Assembly (NCBI RefSeq): GCF_018687715.1
Contig: NC_056759.1
Location: 28,518,385 to 28,582,384 of the forward strand
Source of the DNA: Carya illinoinensis
Taxonomy: Eukaryota > Streptophyta > Magnoliopsida > Fagales > Juglandaceae
Reading direction: 5' to 3'
DNA length: 64,000 nt
Notes under the pieces: model-generated
Database searches by the model: none
What the model was told of the DNA's origin: nothing
Seen by the model: only the letters and a program-made list of their open reading frames with translations
Translations under genes and position numbers: made by a program
Shown: piece after piece, positions 1 to 12,310 of the stretch
Position numbering within the stretch: position 1 is the stretch's first letter
How the letters are laid out: every line of letters starts with the position of its first letter

Positions 1-507
1 GTAAAGGCAGAAAAGAAGTCTTTGGATTAGTTATAAAGATGTTTTGGTTGTTTCAAACACTTCTAAGTAAACCTAAAACAAAGCTATAAAGAGTGAAAGA
101 CAACCCCTAAGGAACGAGGAATTTTGTTCTTCTGCATATCTTGTAAATATATATCCATTAATAAGTTGTAACTAATATTTATTAGATATTCTTAAATCAG
201 CTTATCATTCAAAAAAATTTCACCAATCCCAAAATCGATGTGTGCATCATATGGTGCAATGGGTAGCTACAAACCTTAAGTTTGGAAGCTTTCCCCTTAT
301 TTGGATTCCTGATTCTATTTTAGATTTTCATAGTGGTAAAGATCCCCCTCAATTTTCTTAAAATTGCACCTCATTTTTAATACATCACTTGCTTACAAAA
401 ATAAAATAAAAAATAAAAAAAAGCTCCTAAGAGGCTATATTAGCCTACATCGAATGAGAACTCTTCGACAATGGAGAGGTAAATAGGACTGGCAAAAGTA
501 TGAGGTT
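1..507. other. Unassigned AT-rich flank
   Basis: I see no open reading frame with recognisable motifs, no RNA gene and no clear repeat here. There is an A-rich tract near 395-422. The region is the left flank of the gypsy element that starts at 508. Confidence 0.5.
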
Positions 508-867
508 TGATGCAAATTAGGAGGATGCTCGATAATTAGTGGAGCTGTTTTAATTGATTTTTTTTCTAATTTATTGCTTTCCTAGTTAGATTAGCTTTTC
601 CTAGTTTTATTTTATCTACAATTGTTATTTACTAATTAGAGCAGTATTATATTTTGTTGGCTATTTAAGGATCAATGATGTATGATTGAAGGCACTTTTT
701 TAATGATTAATGAAATTGCATGTTTTATCCTGAGATGAGACTAGTCTGGTGAAACACTATAAACCTATTAATTTATTTTTTTGGAGAGATTCTAATTTTA
801 TAGAGAGAGATTTTGTGCTTTTCTCGTCTTGGCATCGATTTGAGGTTGAACCAGGAAGTTGGCATCA
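508..867 (+). repeat. 5' LTR of the Ty3/gypsy element
   Basis: It matches 5073-5437 with scattered substitutions. It begins TGATGCAAATTAGG and ends ggcatca. The promoter-like stretch ctatttaagg lies near 661-670, and the same stretch occurs in the 3' copy. Divergence between the LTRs is several percent by eye, so the insertion is not recent. Confidence 0.88.
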
Positions 868-871
868 ATTT

Positions 872-886
872 TGGTATCAAAGCAAG
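872..886 (+). other. Primer binding site (tRNA-Met type)
   Basis: The sequence tggtatcaaagcaag starts a few bases after the end of the 5' LTR. It resembles the plant consensus TGGTATCAGAGC, complementary to the 3' end of initiator tRNA-Met, with one change. It would prime minus-strand cDNA synthesis. Confidence 0.8.
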
Positions 887-1283
887 GTTTCTTCCTTAAG
901 GAGCTTAGCAACCCATGCTTGTAACCCGTTGTGGTATTTCATACACCATGGCAAACAACCAAAATCCAAACAACTAAAACACGAAACAACCCAATTTGCA
1001 ACACCAAATCAATCAAATCATCATAGTTTTAGAGCAATTGACTCATCAACTAGATGCCATGGATGAGCGTCAAGCTTGGGGAGTTAAAACCTTTCAATCG
1101 AAGAGGGTGTGGCCTAGTTTGTGGGGAGATGTGGGATGAGATGTTGATGAAGATTGGGAACATGAATAAGATTGGGAGTTTGGGGATCGTTGGCCTTGAA
1201 TCCAACATCATAGACGAGATTTTCACCGAGGTTGTGGTGGACATGGCGCAAATTATTAACCTCTTGATGAACTAACTAAGAGG

Positions 1284-1994
1284 ATGAAGGTTGATGTGCT
1301 AGATTTTTATGGGAAATTAGATCCTAATGCTTTTGAAGACTGGTTAATAGCTACTGAGGATTATTTTGATTGGTTTACTGTATTGGAGGATTTGAAAGGT
1401 TCGTTATATTTAGATGAAATTGAAGGGGCATGCACTAGCACGGTGGGGAAGTGTGAAAGAATAATTACATCATACCTGATGTCCAGCAATTTCTAACTGG
1501 GAGGAAATGAAGGAGTGATTGAAGGAAAAATATTTGCCCATTGATTATGAGCAAATGATGTTCAAAGAGATGTTATAACTCAAGCAATGGTCATTGAGTG
1601 TTGATTAATTTACGTATCGCTTCCATTAGTCGATTGCCCGTAGCAAGTTTATGGAGACTGAACAAAAAACTTTAGCTCGATACCTCACCAGATTATGTAG
1701 CGATCTACGCAATGAGATTTTGATTGCACATTTAATCATTGTAGATGAGGCATATCAATTGGCACTATGATTGAGAAACAAATAGGGACCTTGGTTGGGA
1801 GGAAAATGATGTCAGCATATCCAAGACCCAAATGTGTCACAACGCCTTCATTCCAAAGGCCACCATTGCTAAAAGATCAACCTAGGTCTGTGGTGATTGG
1901 AGACTAGAAAGGAAAAGCAAAAGCTACCGGCGAAGGGCCATAATGTTATAAATGTAAAGGTTTTGGACACTATGCTATTGTCTATCCTACAAGA
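1284..1994 (+). pseudogene. gypsy gag remnant with broken zinc knuckle
   Basis: The open piece from 1284 (MKVDVLDFYGKLDPNAFEDW) is the start of a retrotransposon gag domain. Reading continues with stops and frameshifts to a zinc knuckle at 1944-1991. There CYKCKGFGHY matches C-x2-C-x4-H, but the last Cys of the CCHC set is replaced by Tyr (tat). Gag normally forms the virus-like particle and packages RNA. This copy is non-functional. Confidence 0.75.
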
Positions 1995-2139
1995 GACAAA
2001 AGTTAGTCTTCATGTGTGAAAAGAATTATTGGTAATGGACACTGTTGAAGAAACGTATGAAGAGGAGACCGATGGGGGTAGTCACAGTGAAGAAGAACAC
2101 TTGGGTGCATTGGATTTACCTAACTATGTGATCCATTGA

Positions 2140-2390
2140 GTGTTGACGAGATCTAAGAAAGAGCTCCTAGCTAATCTCGAGTGGTTGTGTACCAATATTT
2201 TTCACACACGCATGGAACATGATGGTCGAGCTTTGAACGTTATTATTGATAATGGCAGTGGCATGACTGTAATTTTTGAAAGTGCCATAGAACGTTTGGA
2301 GCTGAAAAGTGAGAAGCATCATATTCCTTATTGGATCAGTTGGGTTAATGAAGACAACTTAGTTCTAGTGAAGCAATGATGCTTGGTTAA
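2140..2390 (+). pseudogene. gypsy aspartic protease remnant
   Basis: The reading VIIDNGSGMTVIF resembles the retropepsin catalytic motif (D-T/S-G with flanking hydrophobics) found between gag and reverse transcriptase. The expected DSG/DTG is read here as DNGSG, so the active site looks altered. A stop follows at about 2377. Confidence 0.6.
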
Positions 2391-2779
2391 ATTTTCATTG
2401 GGAGAAAAATATGTGGATGAGGCATGGTGCGACGTGACCCCTATGACCATTTGTCACATGTTATTGGGGGCATCCATGGCTTTATGATCAGAGGGTTTCT
2501 TATGATGGGTATGCTAACACTTACTCCTTTAATTTTAAAGGTAAGAAATTTGTTTTGGATCCTTTGTAGATCTCAAAATTTGAGACAAAAAGGGAAGCTA
2601 TCCAAGTTTTAACTATGCGTCAATTTTCTCAAGTCATGAATGATGAAGCTAAAGTGCTAATGGTAGTAAGGCGTGAAATGAAACAAGAGGATGGTTATAT
2701 TCCAGCAGAACTCACCACAATGCTGGAGGAATTTTAGGACACTATGCTGAATGAGATGCTGAAGCAACTACCTCCAATC

Positions 2780-3560
2780 CGGTTTTACTTACGCCCAAGA
2801 AGGATGGTAGTTGGAGGATGTGCGTAGATAGCCAAACAATTGACAAGATAACAATGAAATATTATTTTCCCATTTCCCGTCTTGATGACATGTTGGATTT
2901 GCTAAGTGGTTCCTCTATTTTCACTAAGATCGACCTTCAAAATGGATACCACCAAATCCATATTTGGCCTGATGACGAGTGGAAAACAGCCTTCAAAACA
3001 AAAAATGGTTTGTTTGAATGGCTAGTCATGATGTGAACATCAAGTCATGCCCTTCAGATTAACTAATGCACCAAGCACCTTTATGCGCATTATGACAGAA
3101 GCTCTCAAGCCATTCTTGGGTAAATTTGTTGTTATTTATTTTGATGAGATCCTAATCTTTAGCCAAAGTTTGTAGGACCATTTATGTCAGTCAAGCAAGT
3201 ATCAAGGTGTGGAGGTCGACTTTGCAAAGGTGCAGCTGTTTAGAATTGGCCAACGCCCCAGAATTTTTTCGAAGTTAGGAGCTTCACCAAAATTAAAGAG
3301 AAGATAGGGCAAGCACCAGTTCTTAAGTTGTCTGATTTCTCTAAAGTTTTTGAAATGGCTTATGATGCCTCACATGTAGGAATCAGGGGTATATTGAGTC
3401 AAGGTCACCCTATTGCTTTTTACAGTGTGAAGCTTAATGACACTCACTGGCAATGCTCAGTATATGACATGGACTTCTAAGCTTTAATTCAAACTCTCAA
3501 TATTTGATTCATAGAGAGTTTATTCTTTACACCGATCATGATTCCTTGAAGCATCTAACT
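2780..3560 (+). pseudogene. gypsy reverse transcriptase / RNase H remnant
   Basis: [19 protein letters not shown], then [13 protein letters not shown], are reverse transcriptase motifs. The YxDD box at 3137-3148 reads YFDE instead of YFDD, which removes a catalytic aspartate. A frame change near 3030-3045 separates the two halves. RNase H-like sequence (AYDASHVGIRGILSQ) follows at 3360-3410 with several stops. The order matches Ty3/gypsy pol. Confidence 0.8.
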
Positions 3561-3652
3561 TCTCAAAGTAAGCTAAATGCTTGACATGCTTGCTAGATGA
3601 AATATTGTAGTTCGAGTTTGTTATTAGGCATAAGTCGGGGATTGAAAATAAG

Positions 3653-4575
3653 GTGGCTGAAACCTTGTGCAGGAGACCTCATTTGTTGTATATGTTTTCA
3701 GCTAATTTTACAAGATTTGAAAGTCTCAAAATGCAGTATGTTAAGGATGAGAACTTCGGCAACGTGTGGAGTAATCTATCTACTCATGTGCGTATATCTA
3801 GTGGTGAATATTCTTTGAAAGATGGATATCTATTTTACGAAACATGGCTGTGCATTCCTCGTGAGGGTTTAGTTAGGCATTTCGAATATGATAAAACTTA
3901 TACTATTGTTGTTGATCGGTTTTATTGGCCTCAGATGTGTAGAGATGTGCATACAGTGGTTGATCATTGTTGGATTTGCCAATAAATAAAGGAACCAAGC
4001 AACAAGCGAAGCTCTATACACCACTCCCCATTCTGGACAAGCCATGGCGACATATTAGCATGGATTTTGTTCTTGGGTTGCTTAAGACTCTTCAGCAACA
4101 TGACTCAATTATGGTGGTTGTGGATCGCTTTTCAAAGATGTCAAATTTCATTCCATGTCACAAGACTTATGATGCCTCAAAGATCACTGCATTATTCTTG
4201 CAAGAAGTAATCCGATTACATAGTGTTCCAATTTCTATCGTGTCTGATAGGGACATAAAATTTGTGAGTTATTTCTGGAAAATATTGTGGACAAAAATGG
4301 GGACAAAGTTGATGTTTTCTAGTGCATTTCATCTCCAAACAGACGGCCAAATTGAAGTAACCAACAGGAGTTTGAGAAGTTTATTATGTTGCCTTGTTGC
4401 AAATCATGTCACTTTTTGGGATATAGTACTTCCAGAAGCAAAATTTACTTTCAATAATTCTATTAACAGATCGACTGGGTGCACCCCATTAGAATTGGTT
4501 TATGGTTTTCAACCCAGCACTCCAATCGATACAACTCCTTATCATTGCCCCCTAGACCAAACGAAGTTGCACTAG
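3653..4575 (+). pseudogene. gypsy integrase remnant
   Basis: The segment ending near 3985 has an HHCC-type zinc finger (H-x-H region and HCWICQ). A stop separates it from the 202-residue core at 3967-4575. The core shows the D-D-E layout: ISMDFVLGL with VVVDRFSKM, then IVSDRDIKF, then LQTDGQIEVTNRSL. The active-site residues look present but the frame is broken upstream. Confidence 0.85.
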
Positions 4576-4699
4576 ATTTTCTAACTATATGAGGGACGTT
4601 CATGATGAATGCAAATGGCGCCTTACCTTTCATATAGATTCTTATTCATTTAAGACTAAAGCGATTTCCTCCAGGGAGTTTTACCAAGCTTCATGCACG

Positions 4700-5075
4700 A
4701 TGAGCGGGTCCTTTTAAAGTTGCCAAGAAATTGGGCATCAATGTGTATATCATTGATTTGCCCTTTGATTTTGATATTAGCCTAATTTTTAACATAGGGG
4801 ATCCCACTGAGTATAAGGGTGATGAAAATGAATTTTCCACATTACCAGCTTTAGAGGCATCACAAACACCAACTCTTCGTGTCCCAGAAAATATAGCTAA
4901 TGAGATGAGATTGCCTCCATACTTGATCATCAATTTGTTACAACCCGTCGAGGAGGGTATTACAAGTTTTAGTGTAGTGGAAAAATCATCCAAATACGGA
5001 ATTAGTTTGGTTGCAAGCATCAAAAGTCCAGCATTTACATCCAGAGTCAAGTTCTTTAGGGTTGCTAGCAATTGA
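4700..5075 (+). pseudogene. gypsy integrase C-terminal tail
   Basis: An open frame carries NVYIIDLPFDFDISLIFNIG. This resembles the post-integrase segment of plant gypsy elements, where a YxIDLP...FNVxDL motif is common. It ends at the edge of the 3' LTR. No chromodomain was recognised after it. Confidence 0.6.
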
Positions 5076-5437
5076 TGCAAATTAGGAGGATGCTCCATAA
5101 TTAGTGGGGCTGTTTTAATTGATTATTATCTTTTCCTAATTTATTGATTTCCTAGTTAGATTAGTATTTTCTACTTTTATTCTATTTGCAATTGTTATTT
5201 CGTAATTAGAGTAGTATTCTATTTTGTTAGCTATTTAAGGATCAATGATGTACGATTAAAGTCACTTTTCGAATGATTAATGAAGTTGCTTGTTTGATCC
5301 TAAGATGAGACTAGTTTGGTGAGACACTACAACCTATTAATTTATTTTTTTGGAGAGATTCAAACTTTATAGAGAGAGATTTTGTGATTTTCTCTTCTTG
5401 GCATCGACATGAGGTTGAACCAGAAAATTGGCACCAA
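5073..5437 (+). repeat. 3' LTR of the Ty3/gypsy element
   Basis: This is the direct repeat of 508-867. It starts TGATGCAAATTAGG and ends ggcacca, and is followed at 5438 by aggtc, close to the 5-mer that precedes the left LTR. Confidence 0.88.
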
Positions 5438-5516
5438 GGTCCTCAACCAATTTGCACACACACATATACAAATTACACACATACACATGATCTTGTGCGG
5501 ACGCGTGTGCGTACAC

Positions 5517-5529
5517 ACGCGCGCGCGCG

Positions 5530-5562
<33 letters not shown>

Positions 5563-5563
5563 C
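5517..5563. repeat. Compound microsatellite (GC)n(AC)n(AT)n
   Basis: Three dinucleotide runs lie back to back: GC at about 5517-5530, AC to about 5548, then AT to about 5563. Short ORFs predicted across it are artefacts of the repeat. Confidence 0.95.
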
Positions 5564-5661
5564 ATATTTTATATCAATGAGATAAAGAGTTGAGCTAAGT
5601 TTAATACAAATTTATTCAAATATAATATTCATGTTGAGTGAGTTTTATAATTTAATCTTTT

Positions 5662-5663
<2 letters not shown>

Positions 5664-5702
<39 letters not shown>
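5664..5702. repeat. Poly-T tract (39 bases)
   Basis: This is an uninterrupted run of T. It could be the tail of a minus-strand retroposon, but I see no recognisable retroposon body beside it. Confidence 0.9.
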
Positions 5703-5704
<2 letters not shown>

Positions 5705-6182
5705 GAACGACTTATGTAATATATAATCTAGTCAAGTTAGTTTGATCCTAAATAAGCAAGATTTAAGTGTCCTATCAAGTATCCTTAATCATTTACACTC
5801 ATAATTTGTTGCCAGTGGTGCTTGATGGCTAGAGCAACCAAAGAACTTAAACAATTTATGGTTCTAATTTCAGGGTGATCATGAAGATTGTTCCATTATC
5901 AATGAGAATTCTTCAAACAATAATGGTTGGTACTAACATTTTTTTACACGTGAAAAGATGCGTTTATACCCAATACAACACTTAGAGGGGGTACTAAGTG
6001 TATCAAATATGTAAGAATTATGGAGGTCCGAATATAATCTATTAGAGGAGATGTTTTTATGGACCATTCCAGATTAATAATCTATTAATAGGAACCACAT
6101 ATGGCATGAAAAATTAAAGTAAAAAAATAATTATAAAGAGACAAGAAACTTGTTCACAAAGTGAAAGCCTTTAAAAAGAATA
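5703..6182. other. Unassigned AT-rich region
   Basis: I see no gene, RNA or repeat that I can support here. Confidence 0.4.
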
Positions 6183-6320
6183 ATGTTACATATAGTCATT
6201 TTTATGTACTCTTTGTGCACTCAATTAATGTGATTGACTACATCAAATTTTTTTGAAATGCAGCTAATCACATTAATAGAGTGCATAAAAAAGTACACAC
6301 AAAGTGATTGTACATAAAAT
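6183..6320. mobile_element. Foldback MITE-like element
   Basis: An imperfect inverted repeat spans the segment. The left arm contains gtgcactcaattaatgtgat (6215-6234). The right arm read in reverse complement gives tgcactctattaatgtgatt. The arms extend outward with lower match to tagtcat and tgattgta. The loop is short and AT-rich. The structure fits a non-autonomous foldback transposon. No target duplication was established. Confidence 0.5.
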
Positions 6321-6894
6321 TTTTGTTAAAAAATTATTTGAAGGTTAAACCTTTCAAGTTAGCCTACCCAGAATAAACCAATCCACTATTGGAAGAAAAC
6401 TTATGAGTAACCTGATGACAAAACATTTGCAACCACCCCTTTCAACAAAACCTTTTTGAAGCAAGAATCTATACCTGACACGACAAAATCATGACTAGTT
6501 TTGCATCCTATCGTAGTGGCCAGAACCTCTTATGATTCTGAAACTTAACTTCTTCTCTTAGAACTTTAGTTTCTCCTAGATCACACTGATCACCATCTTT
6601 ATGTTTCGTGGGATTTGTTGAAAACTTCAAAGAGATTTTTCTTGTGAAACCTCAAAAAATATTTTCTTTCTGGGTATGTAATCCCAATCTTAGAATGAGT
6701 AGCTTTAGATTTCAATATTTCTCCCTCATTGAATAGTTTTTGGGGGTGAATAAGCTCTTTTTGAATTTTAGGAAAACCAATCCGGAAAGAGCTTTCCTTT
6801 TTGAGCCAATAGGTTTGAGTAGAGGTTTTTTCACTGCCCTAGTGCAATCTTTTATTCCGTTCACTTTCTATAATCTTTTGGTGTTGAAGGCAGC

Positions 6895-7198
6895 ATGGTA
6901 GATGACCTGGATGGGTTGTATAAATGGTTATCATTGACTGAACAAGCGGAGACGAAAGTGATTGTGGAATCTAGTAGATTGGGTGACGTTTCTCTGTGTA
7001 GAGGAACGGGTTTGGTTATGACTTTTCTATCTGAAAAACACTTCAATCGTGAAGCTTTCAAGTTGACAATGAAGCGATCATGGTGTCCTGTGCAAGTGGT
7101 GCGATTTTAAGATCACAATTCTACTTTATGTCTTGTGGAGTTTGTGGATCTACATGGTAAGGAAAGAGTGCTGTGAGAGGGCCCTTGGTCCTTTGATA
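6895..7198 (+). pseudogene. DUF4283 protein fragment, left part of a split locus
   Basis: The frame from 6895 (MVDDLDGLYKWLSLTEQAE) contains FLSEKHFNREAFKLTMKRSW, a pattern typical of the DUF4283 domain of plant LINE ORF1-like proteins. After a stop at about 7108 the same frame continues through CLVEFVDLHGKERVL to GPWSFD and then breaks. The matching continuation lies at 14093, on the other side of LINE-1. This was therefore a plus-strand retroelement ORF1 or a domesticated relative, interrupted by the LINE. Confidence 0.7.
7182..7198. repeat. Target site duplication of LINE-1 (left copy)
   Basis: The 17-mer cccttggtcctttgata is repeated exactly at 14076-14092. It marks the insertion of the LINE body between the two copies. 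Confidence 0.93.
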
Positions 7199-10100
7199 TT
7201 TTTTTTTGAAAAACTGATCTGACTAATCATGGTAATACGATCAAACACTACACTCTATGACATAACAAGCATAGAGAGAAGAAATTACAACAACTCTGAA
7301 GCCACAACGGACTTAATACATTGAGGACACATTTCAATGTCATAGACATCTTCAGACTCTTTAAAAGCAGACTTTGCTAGCTGGTGGGCAGCCTTATTTG
7401 CTTCCCTCTTGACATGAGAAGCTGTCCACTTGATGCTTGAGTTTAGTACTTGCCTTGCATCCTCAACTAGGCAGCCTCCCAGGCTCCAGTCCACATCCTT
7501 GCTTAACAATAGGTTCACTACTTGCTTAGAGTCACCCTCAAGACAGACCTACTCCATACCAAGTTCCTTGCAAAAAACTGCAGCCACAAGTAGACCATAA
7601 GCTTCAGCATCTGATGAACAACCTTTGAGAGACCTCTGGGCATAGAGAGTACCTATAATTTGCCCTTGGAAGTCTCTGACCACTGCACCTATGCCAATAC
7701 GCCCCTCCTTTTCTCTAATTGCTGCATCCCAGTTAAGTTTAAACCAATTCTTCTCATGTTTCTTCCACCTCTGGGTGACTACTAGAGCTCTCTCATGGAC
7801 TCCTCCTGATGATGTGATAGATTCTCTATAAGCATTGACCTCCTCTACTACGTTCTGGAATACTCTTGTGGGGTGCAAGAAACCTTTTCCATGGAGGACT
7901 TCATTTCTCCTGGTCCAGATTCCTTTCAAAATGACAGCACATTGTTCCAGTTCAGTAGCACCTAAAGTCTCTTCAAAGAGTGACCACATATCAAAGATGA
8001 GATCACTTTGGCATGCCATCTTTTGAATCTTCTTGCTGCTCTGGTTCCAAACATCCTGTGTAGCAGAACAACTCCACAGGACATGGCTCGAAGTCTCAGG
8101 TGCTTGTTTACAGATAAAGCACAAATCATCACCCACAATCTTCCTTCTCTTCAGGTTTGCCATGGTTGGTAATGCTTCACTACACGCTCTCCACACAAGC
8201 ATCTTGACACTTGGGGGGATTCTCATCTTCCAAATGCCCTTCCAAACTTGCTTGTCCCGAGCTCCACTTGATGGCTCTCCTTCCAATTCATCCTCCAACT
8301 GTTGATGGAAATGGTAACCACTCTTCACTGAGTATTGTCCATTAGGAGTATACAGCCATACCATCCTGTCTTCTCTCCCTCTTATGCTTATTGGAATGGC
8401 TTTGATTGCTTCAACCTCCCTTGCTGAGAATAGCTGCTGTAGGAGTGGGTCCTTCCAGGTTTTTAATTGTGCATCAATGAGATCACTTACCTGTTCACAC
8501 CAGCACTCAACTGGTTGATGTGATACTATCTGGAAGGCAGTGAGGGAAGGGACCCAACTATCATTCCATATGTGCACCTTGCTTCCATTCTCTACCCTCC
8601 ACAGGAGGCCTTTTTTAAGTATTCCCAAACCTGCCTGGATACCCGTCCATGCAAAAGATGGTCTTGACCCCAAATGTACTTCTAACAGATTAGTCTTACT
8701 AAAATACTTTTGCTTGAGTACCCTTGCAGCTAGAGATGTTGGATTCTGAAGGATTCTCCACCCTTGCTTTGAGAGTAAAGCTAAGTTGAAACTCCTAAAA
8801 TCTCTAAAACCAAGCCCTCTACTCTCTTTGCTATGACTAATCTGCTTCCATTTGACCCATTGAATCTTTGAGGTTTCCTCATTGTAGCCCCACCAGAACT
8901 TCCTGAGTAGTTGATTTAGCTTCTTGTTATTGAGCTTGGAAGTAGAAAAATCCCCATGGAATAGGTAGGAATGGCTTGCAATACTGCTTTGAGAAGGACT
9001 TCTTTACCTGCTGCAGATAGGAACTTAGCTTTCCAATTAGTAACACGAGCCCACGTTCTATCCACAAGGTTATGGAATTCTACAACTTTTCTTTTACCCA
9101 CAAGTGCAGGTAAGCCCAGGTACCTTTCAAAATTGCTACAAGAGTTGACCCCTGCCAACTTCAGAATTTGGTCCTTAACACCCTAACTGGTATTCTTGCT
9201 AAAGAAAATAGTAGACTTTTCTTTATTGAGCACCTGGCCTGAGGCTTTCTCATAAGTTGTGAGGATGTCAAGCACAGTAAGGAGCTCTTGGGGGGTAGAC
9301 TGATAGAAAAGAAGGCTATCATCCGCGAAAAATAGATGGTTGACTGAGATAGGGCCTCTTCCTATTGGTGTAGGTATTATCAGGCCAGACTGTTCAGCAT
9401 TATTCAATAAGGCAGTGAGAGTTTCAGCACACATAATGAAGATGTAAGGGGACATGAGATCACCTTGTCTAAGGCCTCTAGAGGGTCTAAACTTCCTTTG
9501 AGTTTCCCCATTAACCAGGATCGAGTATGAAACTGAGTTGAGACAGGATTGGATGAGGTTAATCTAGTGGAACAGGAATTCCATCTTTACCATTACTGCT
9601 TTGACAAAACTCCACTCTACCCTATTATATGCCTTACTCATGTCTAGCTTTTGGGCCATACACCCTTTTTTCCCTGACATCCTTAACTTCATAGAATGTA
9701 AGGCTTCATATGCAACTAGAACATTATCTGATATGAGTCTATTAGGCACAAATGCACTTTGATTCAAGGAGATGAGTCTAGGAAGTATCCCTTTCAACCT
9801 ATTGGCAATGGTTTTAGAAACAATCTTGTAGACAACATTACAAAGGCTAATTGGTCTGTATTCACCAACTTTCTTAGGACTTGCAACTTTTGGAATGAGT
9901 GATATATAAGTGTCATTAACTTCCTAAAGAGAACCATCATGGTTGAGGACCCGCAGAGCAAACTGACAGACTTCATTTCCCACCACCTCCCAATGTTTCT
10001 AAAAGAAATGGGCAGGGAACCCATCAGGACCTGGAGAACCTAGAGGGTTCATTTGAAAAGCTGATTCTCTTACCTCTTCCTTGGTGAAAGGACTTTTGAG

Positions 10101-11047
10101 CCACTGTTTCATCTCATCATTCAGTTTTGATTTCATTACCCCCAAACACTCTTCAAAACCAGATGGGCTAGAAGTACTAAAGAGGGAAGAAAAATAACCT
10201 GTGAATACCTCCCCTACTTCCTCCTGCTCAGCAACTGTCCTCCCTTGAGGGTCCTCCACACTTTTGATAGTGTCTGTCCTTCTTCTTTGAGATGCATGTA
10301 GGTGAAAATAACGTGTGTTTCTATCACCAAACTGTAGCCAGAGCTGCTTGGCTCTCTGACGCCACTTTAACTCCTCAGCAGCCATTGAATTTTCTACTTT
10401 TTTCTGTAACTGAATCATGGAAGGGATATGTGACCTAGTACCAGTTTGTTGGAGGTGTCTAATTTGGTCTAAAGCTTGTTTGGTGGCCTTGTGGTTGGGT
10501 AGCTTAGTTCCTTGCTGCCACTTCTGTAGACCCTTTTGGCATGACTCCAGTTTATGTCTCATAGTACCTGCATCATTCCCACCAAAGTTGAGGCTCTTCC
10601 ACCCTTCAGCAACAATTCTTTGGCATTCTTCACTTAAATCCCAAGTTGCTTCATACCTAAAACAATACCCTTTCCTCTTCCTACCACTGCTTGGCTTCTG
10701 TTTTGTGACATGTAATGGGGAGTGATCTGACTTTACTGCTGCTAGTACACTGCAGGTTGCATTACTGAACATCAGGTTCCACTCTTTGTTTGCCATTGCT
10801 CTATCTATGTGTTCCTTTGTGAAATCCCTCCCACTTTTGTTGTTTGACCAGGTAAATTGAGGACCTTGAGAGTGGATGTCACTGAGATCACATGCTTCTA
10901 CTGCTTTTCTAAAATCTTCTATCTGGTTGTAAGGTCTTCTAGCTCCACCTTCCTTTTCCTCTTGGTCCAATATTTCATTAAAGTCTCCAGCACAGAGCCA
11001 GACAGTAGGAGGGGAGGGTTTTAGCATTTCAAGTAAAGTCCAGCTGT

Positions 11048-11957
11048 TAGGGGTGTAAAAAAAAACGGGCAAACCGGAAAACCGGCCCGGACCAAACCGG
11101 ACTGGACCGGTTGTGCTGGTTTTGGACCAGTTCGGTTTGGAACCGATTTTCATAAATGAAAAACCGGCCGGAACCGGTCCGGTTTCGATTTTGGTTAGTT
11201 TTGGACCGGACCGGACCGGTACTATTTATATATTAATATTATATATAATATATTTTATATTATATATAATTTTTAATCACATAAAAAATAATCACATATA
11301 TACTAATACTAATATTCTAATATAGATTATAGTTATACTCATACTAATATAGTGATACTAAATCATCAAAACTAATACTAACATATAGCTATACTAATAG
11401 TCTAATATTAATACTATTATATTATCTAATATATTATATAGCTATAACTAATACAAATATATATATACTAATACTAATCATCTAATATAGGATTATAGCA
11501 GATTTTTTTTTTACACTAGATTTCTTATTTTATTTTTTGTTTTATAGCAGTTTTTTATATAGCGAATTTTGTTTATATAACAGATTTTTTTTATAAAGCA
11601 GATTTTTTATATCAAAATTTTTTTACATAGCAGATTTTTTTTTTTTTTATAAACCAGATTTTTGATAGCAGATTTTTTTTACATAGCAGATTTTTTTTGC
11701 AAAGCAGATTTTTGTAAATGGTAAACAGAATTTTTTAAATCAGTTTTTTCTTTTAAACATAATTTTTATAAAAAAATTGGTATTTTATTAAAACTGGAAA
11801 ACCGGACCAAACCGGACCGGAAACCGGTAAAACCGGAATACCGGTTTAGGAGGAAAATCGGTGCGTAATCGGTTTTGAAAAATACAAAACCGGTACCTAC
11901 AGGTTCGGTCCTAGATTTTGTACAAAACCGGACCCAACCGGACCGGTTACACCCCTA
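11048..11957. mobile_element. hAT-type non-autonomous DNA transposon inside LINE-1
   Basis: Terminal inverted repeats read TAGGGGTGTAA at both ends. The flanking 8-mers are ccagctgt (11040-11047) and ccagttgc (11958-11965), six of eight identical, as expected of an old 8-bp hAT target duplication. The subterminal regions are dense in CCGG and ACCGG words. The centre is AT-rich with an AGCAGATTTT-type array. No transposase is encoded. The LINE endonuclease frame resumes after the element with the duplicated codons. Confidence 0.85.
11497..11755. repeat. Degenerate AGCAGATTTTTT array
   Basis: The word agcagattttttt, or a close variant, recurs roughly every 20-35 bases across this stretch within the hAT-type element. 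The array is imperfect and T-rich. It may be a subterminal binding-site array or simple slippage product. Confidence 0.75.
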
Positions 11958-12310
11958 CCAGTTGCTCTTCCTTTTTACAGTTACAGGATTTCCATAAAAG
12001 CCTGTGAATTGCCATGTATGGCCTGTTTCAACCTCATTTACCAACGCACTTATGTGCCATTTTGTGTAACTAATGACACTGACTTGCAATTCCTCCTTCC
12101 ATAGAAGAGCAATTCCTCCATTCAGGTTAACACTATCAACTGCAAAACACCCATACATCTTCAACAGGAGCCTCACTTCCTCAAGTTTTTGTTTCATGCT
12201 CTTTGTTTCTAACAAGAAAACTAAGAGTGGGCTCTTTTCCTTAGTAAGATTCTTAAGGATTCTAATTGACCGAGGGTTCCCAAGCCCTCGGCAGTTCCAT
12301 GTTAAGAGAC

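Larger units (their letters stand above)
508..5437 (+). mobile_element. Ty3/gypsy LTR retrotransposon, full length but defective
   Basis: Two direct repeats of about 360 bp (508-867 and 5073-5437) flank an internal region with gag, protease, reverse transcriptase, RNase H and integrase motifs in the Ty3/gypsy order. Both LTRs start TGATGCAAATTAGG and end in CA. A tRNA-Met type primer site follows the left LTR. The flanking 5-mers are aggtt (503-507) and aggtc (5438-5442), a target duplication with one mismatch. Every domain carries stops or frameshifts, so the copy cannot be autonomous. No purine tract is evident just before 5073. No chromodomain was recognised, so I leave the lineage open. 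Confidence 0.9.

Noticed and set aside
5360..5593. Cys/Arg-rich and Thr/His-rich small ORFs near 5.5 kb
   Set aside because: They arise from the 3' LTR end and a dinucleotide repeat.
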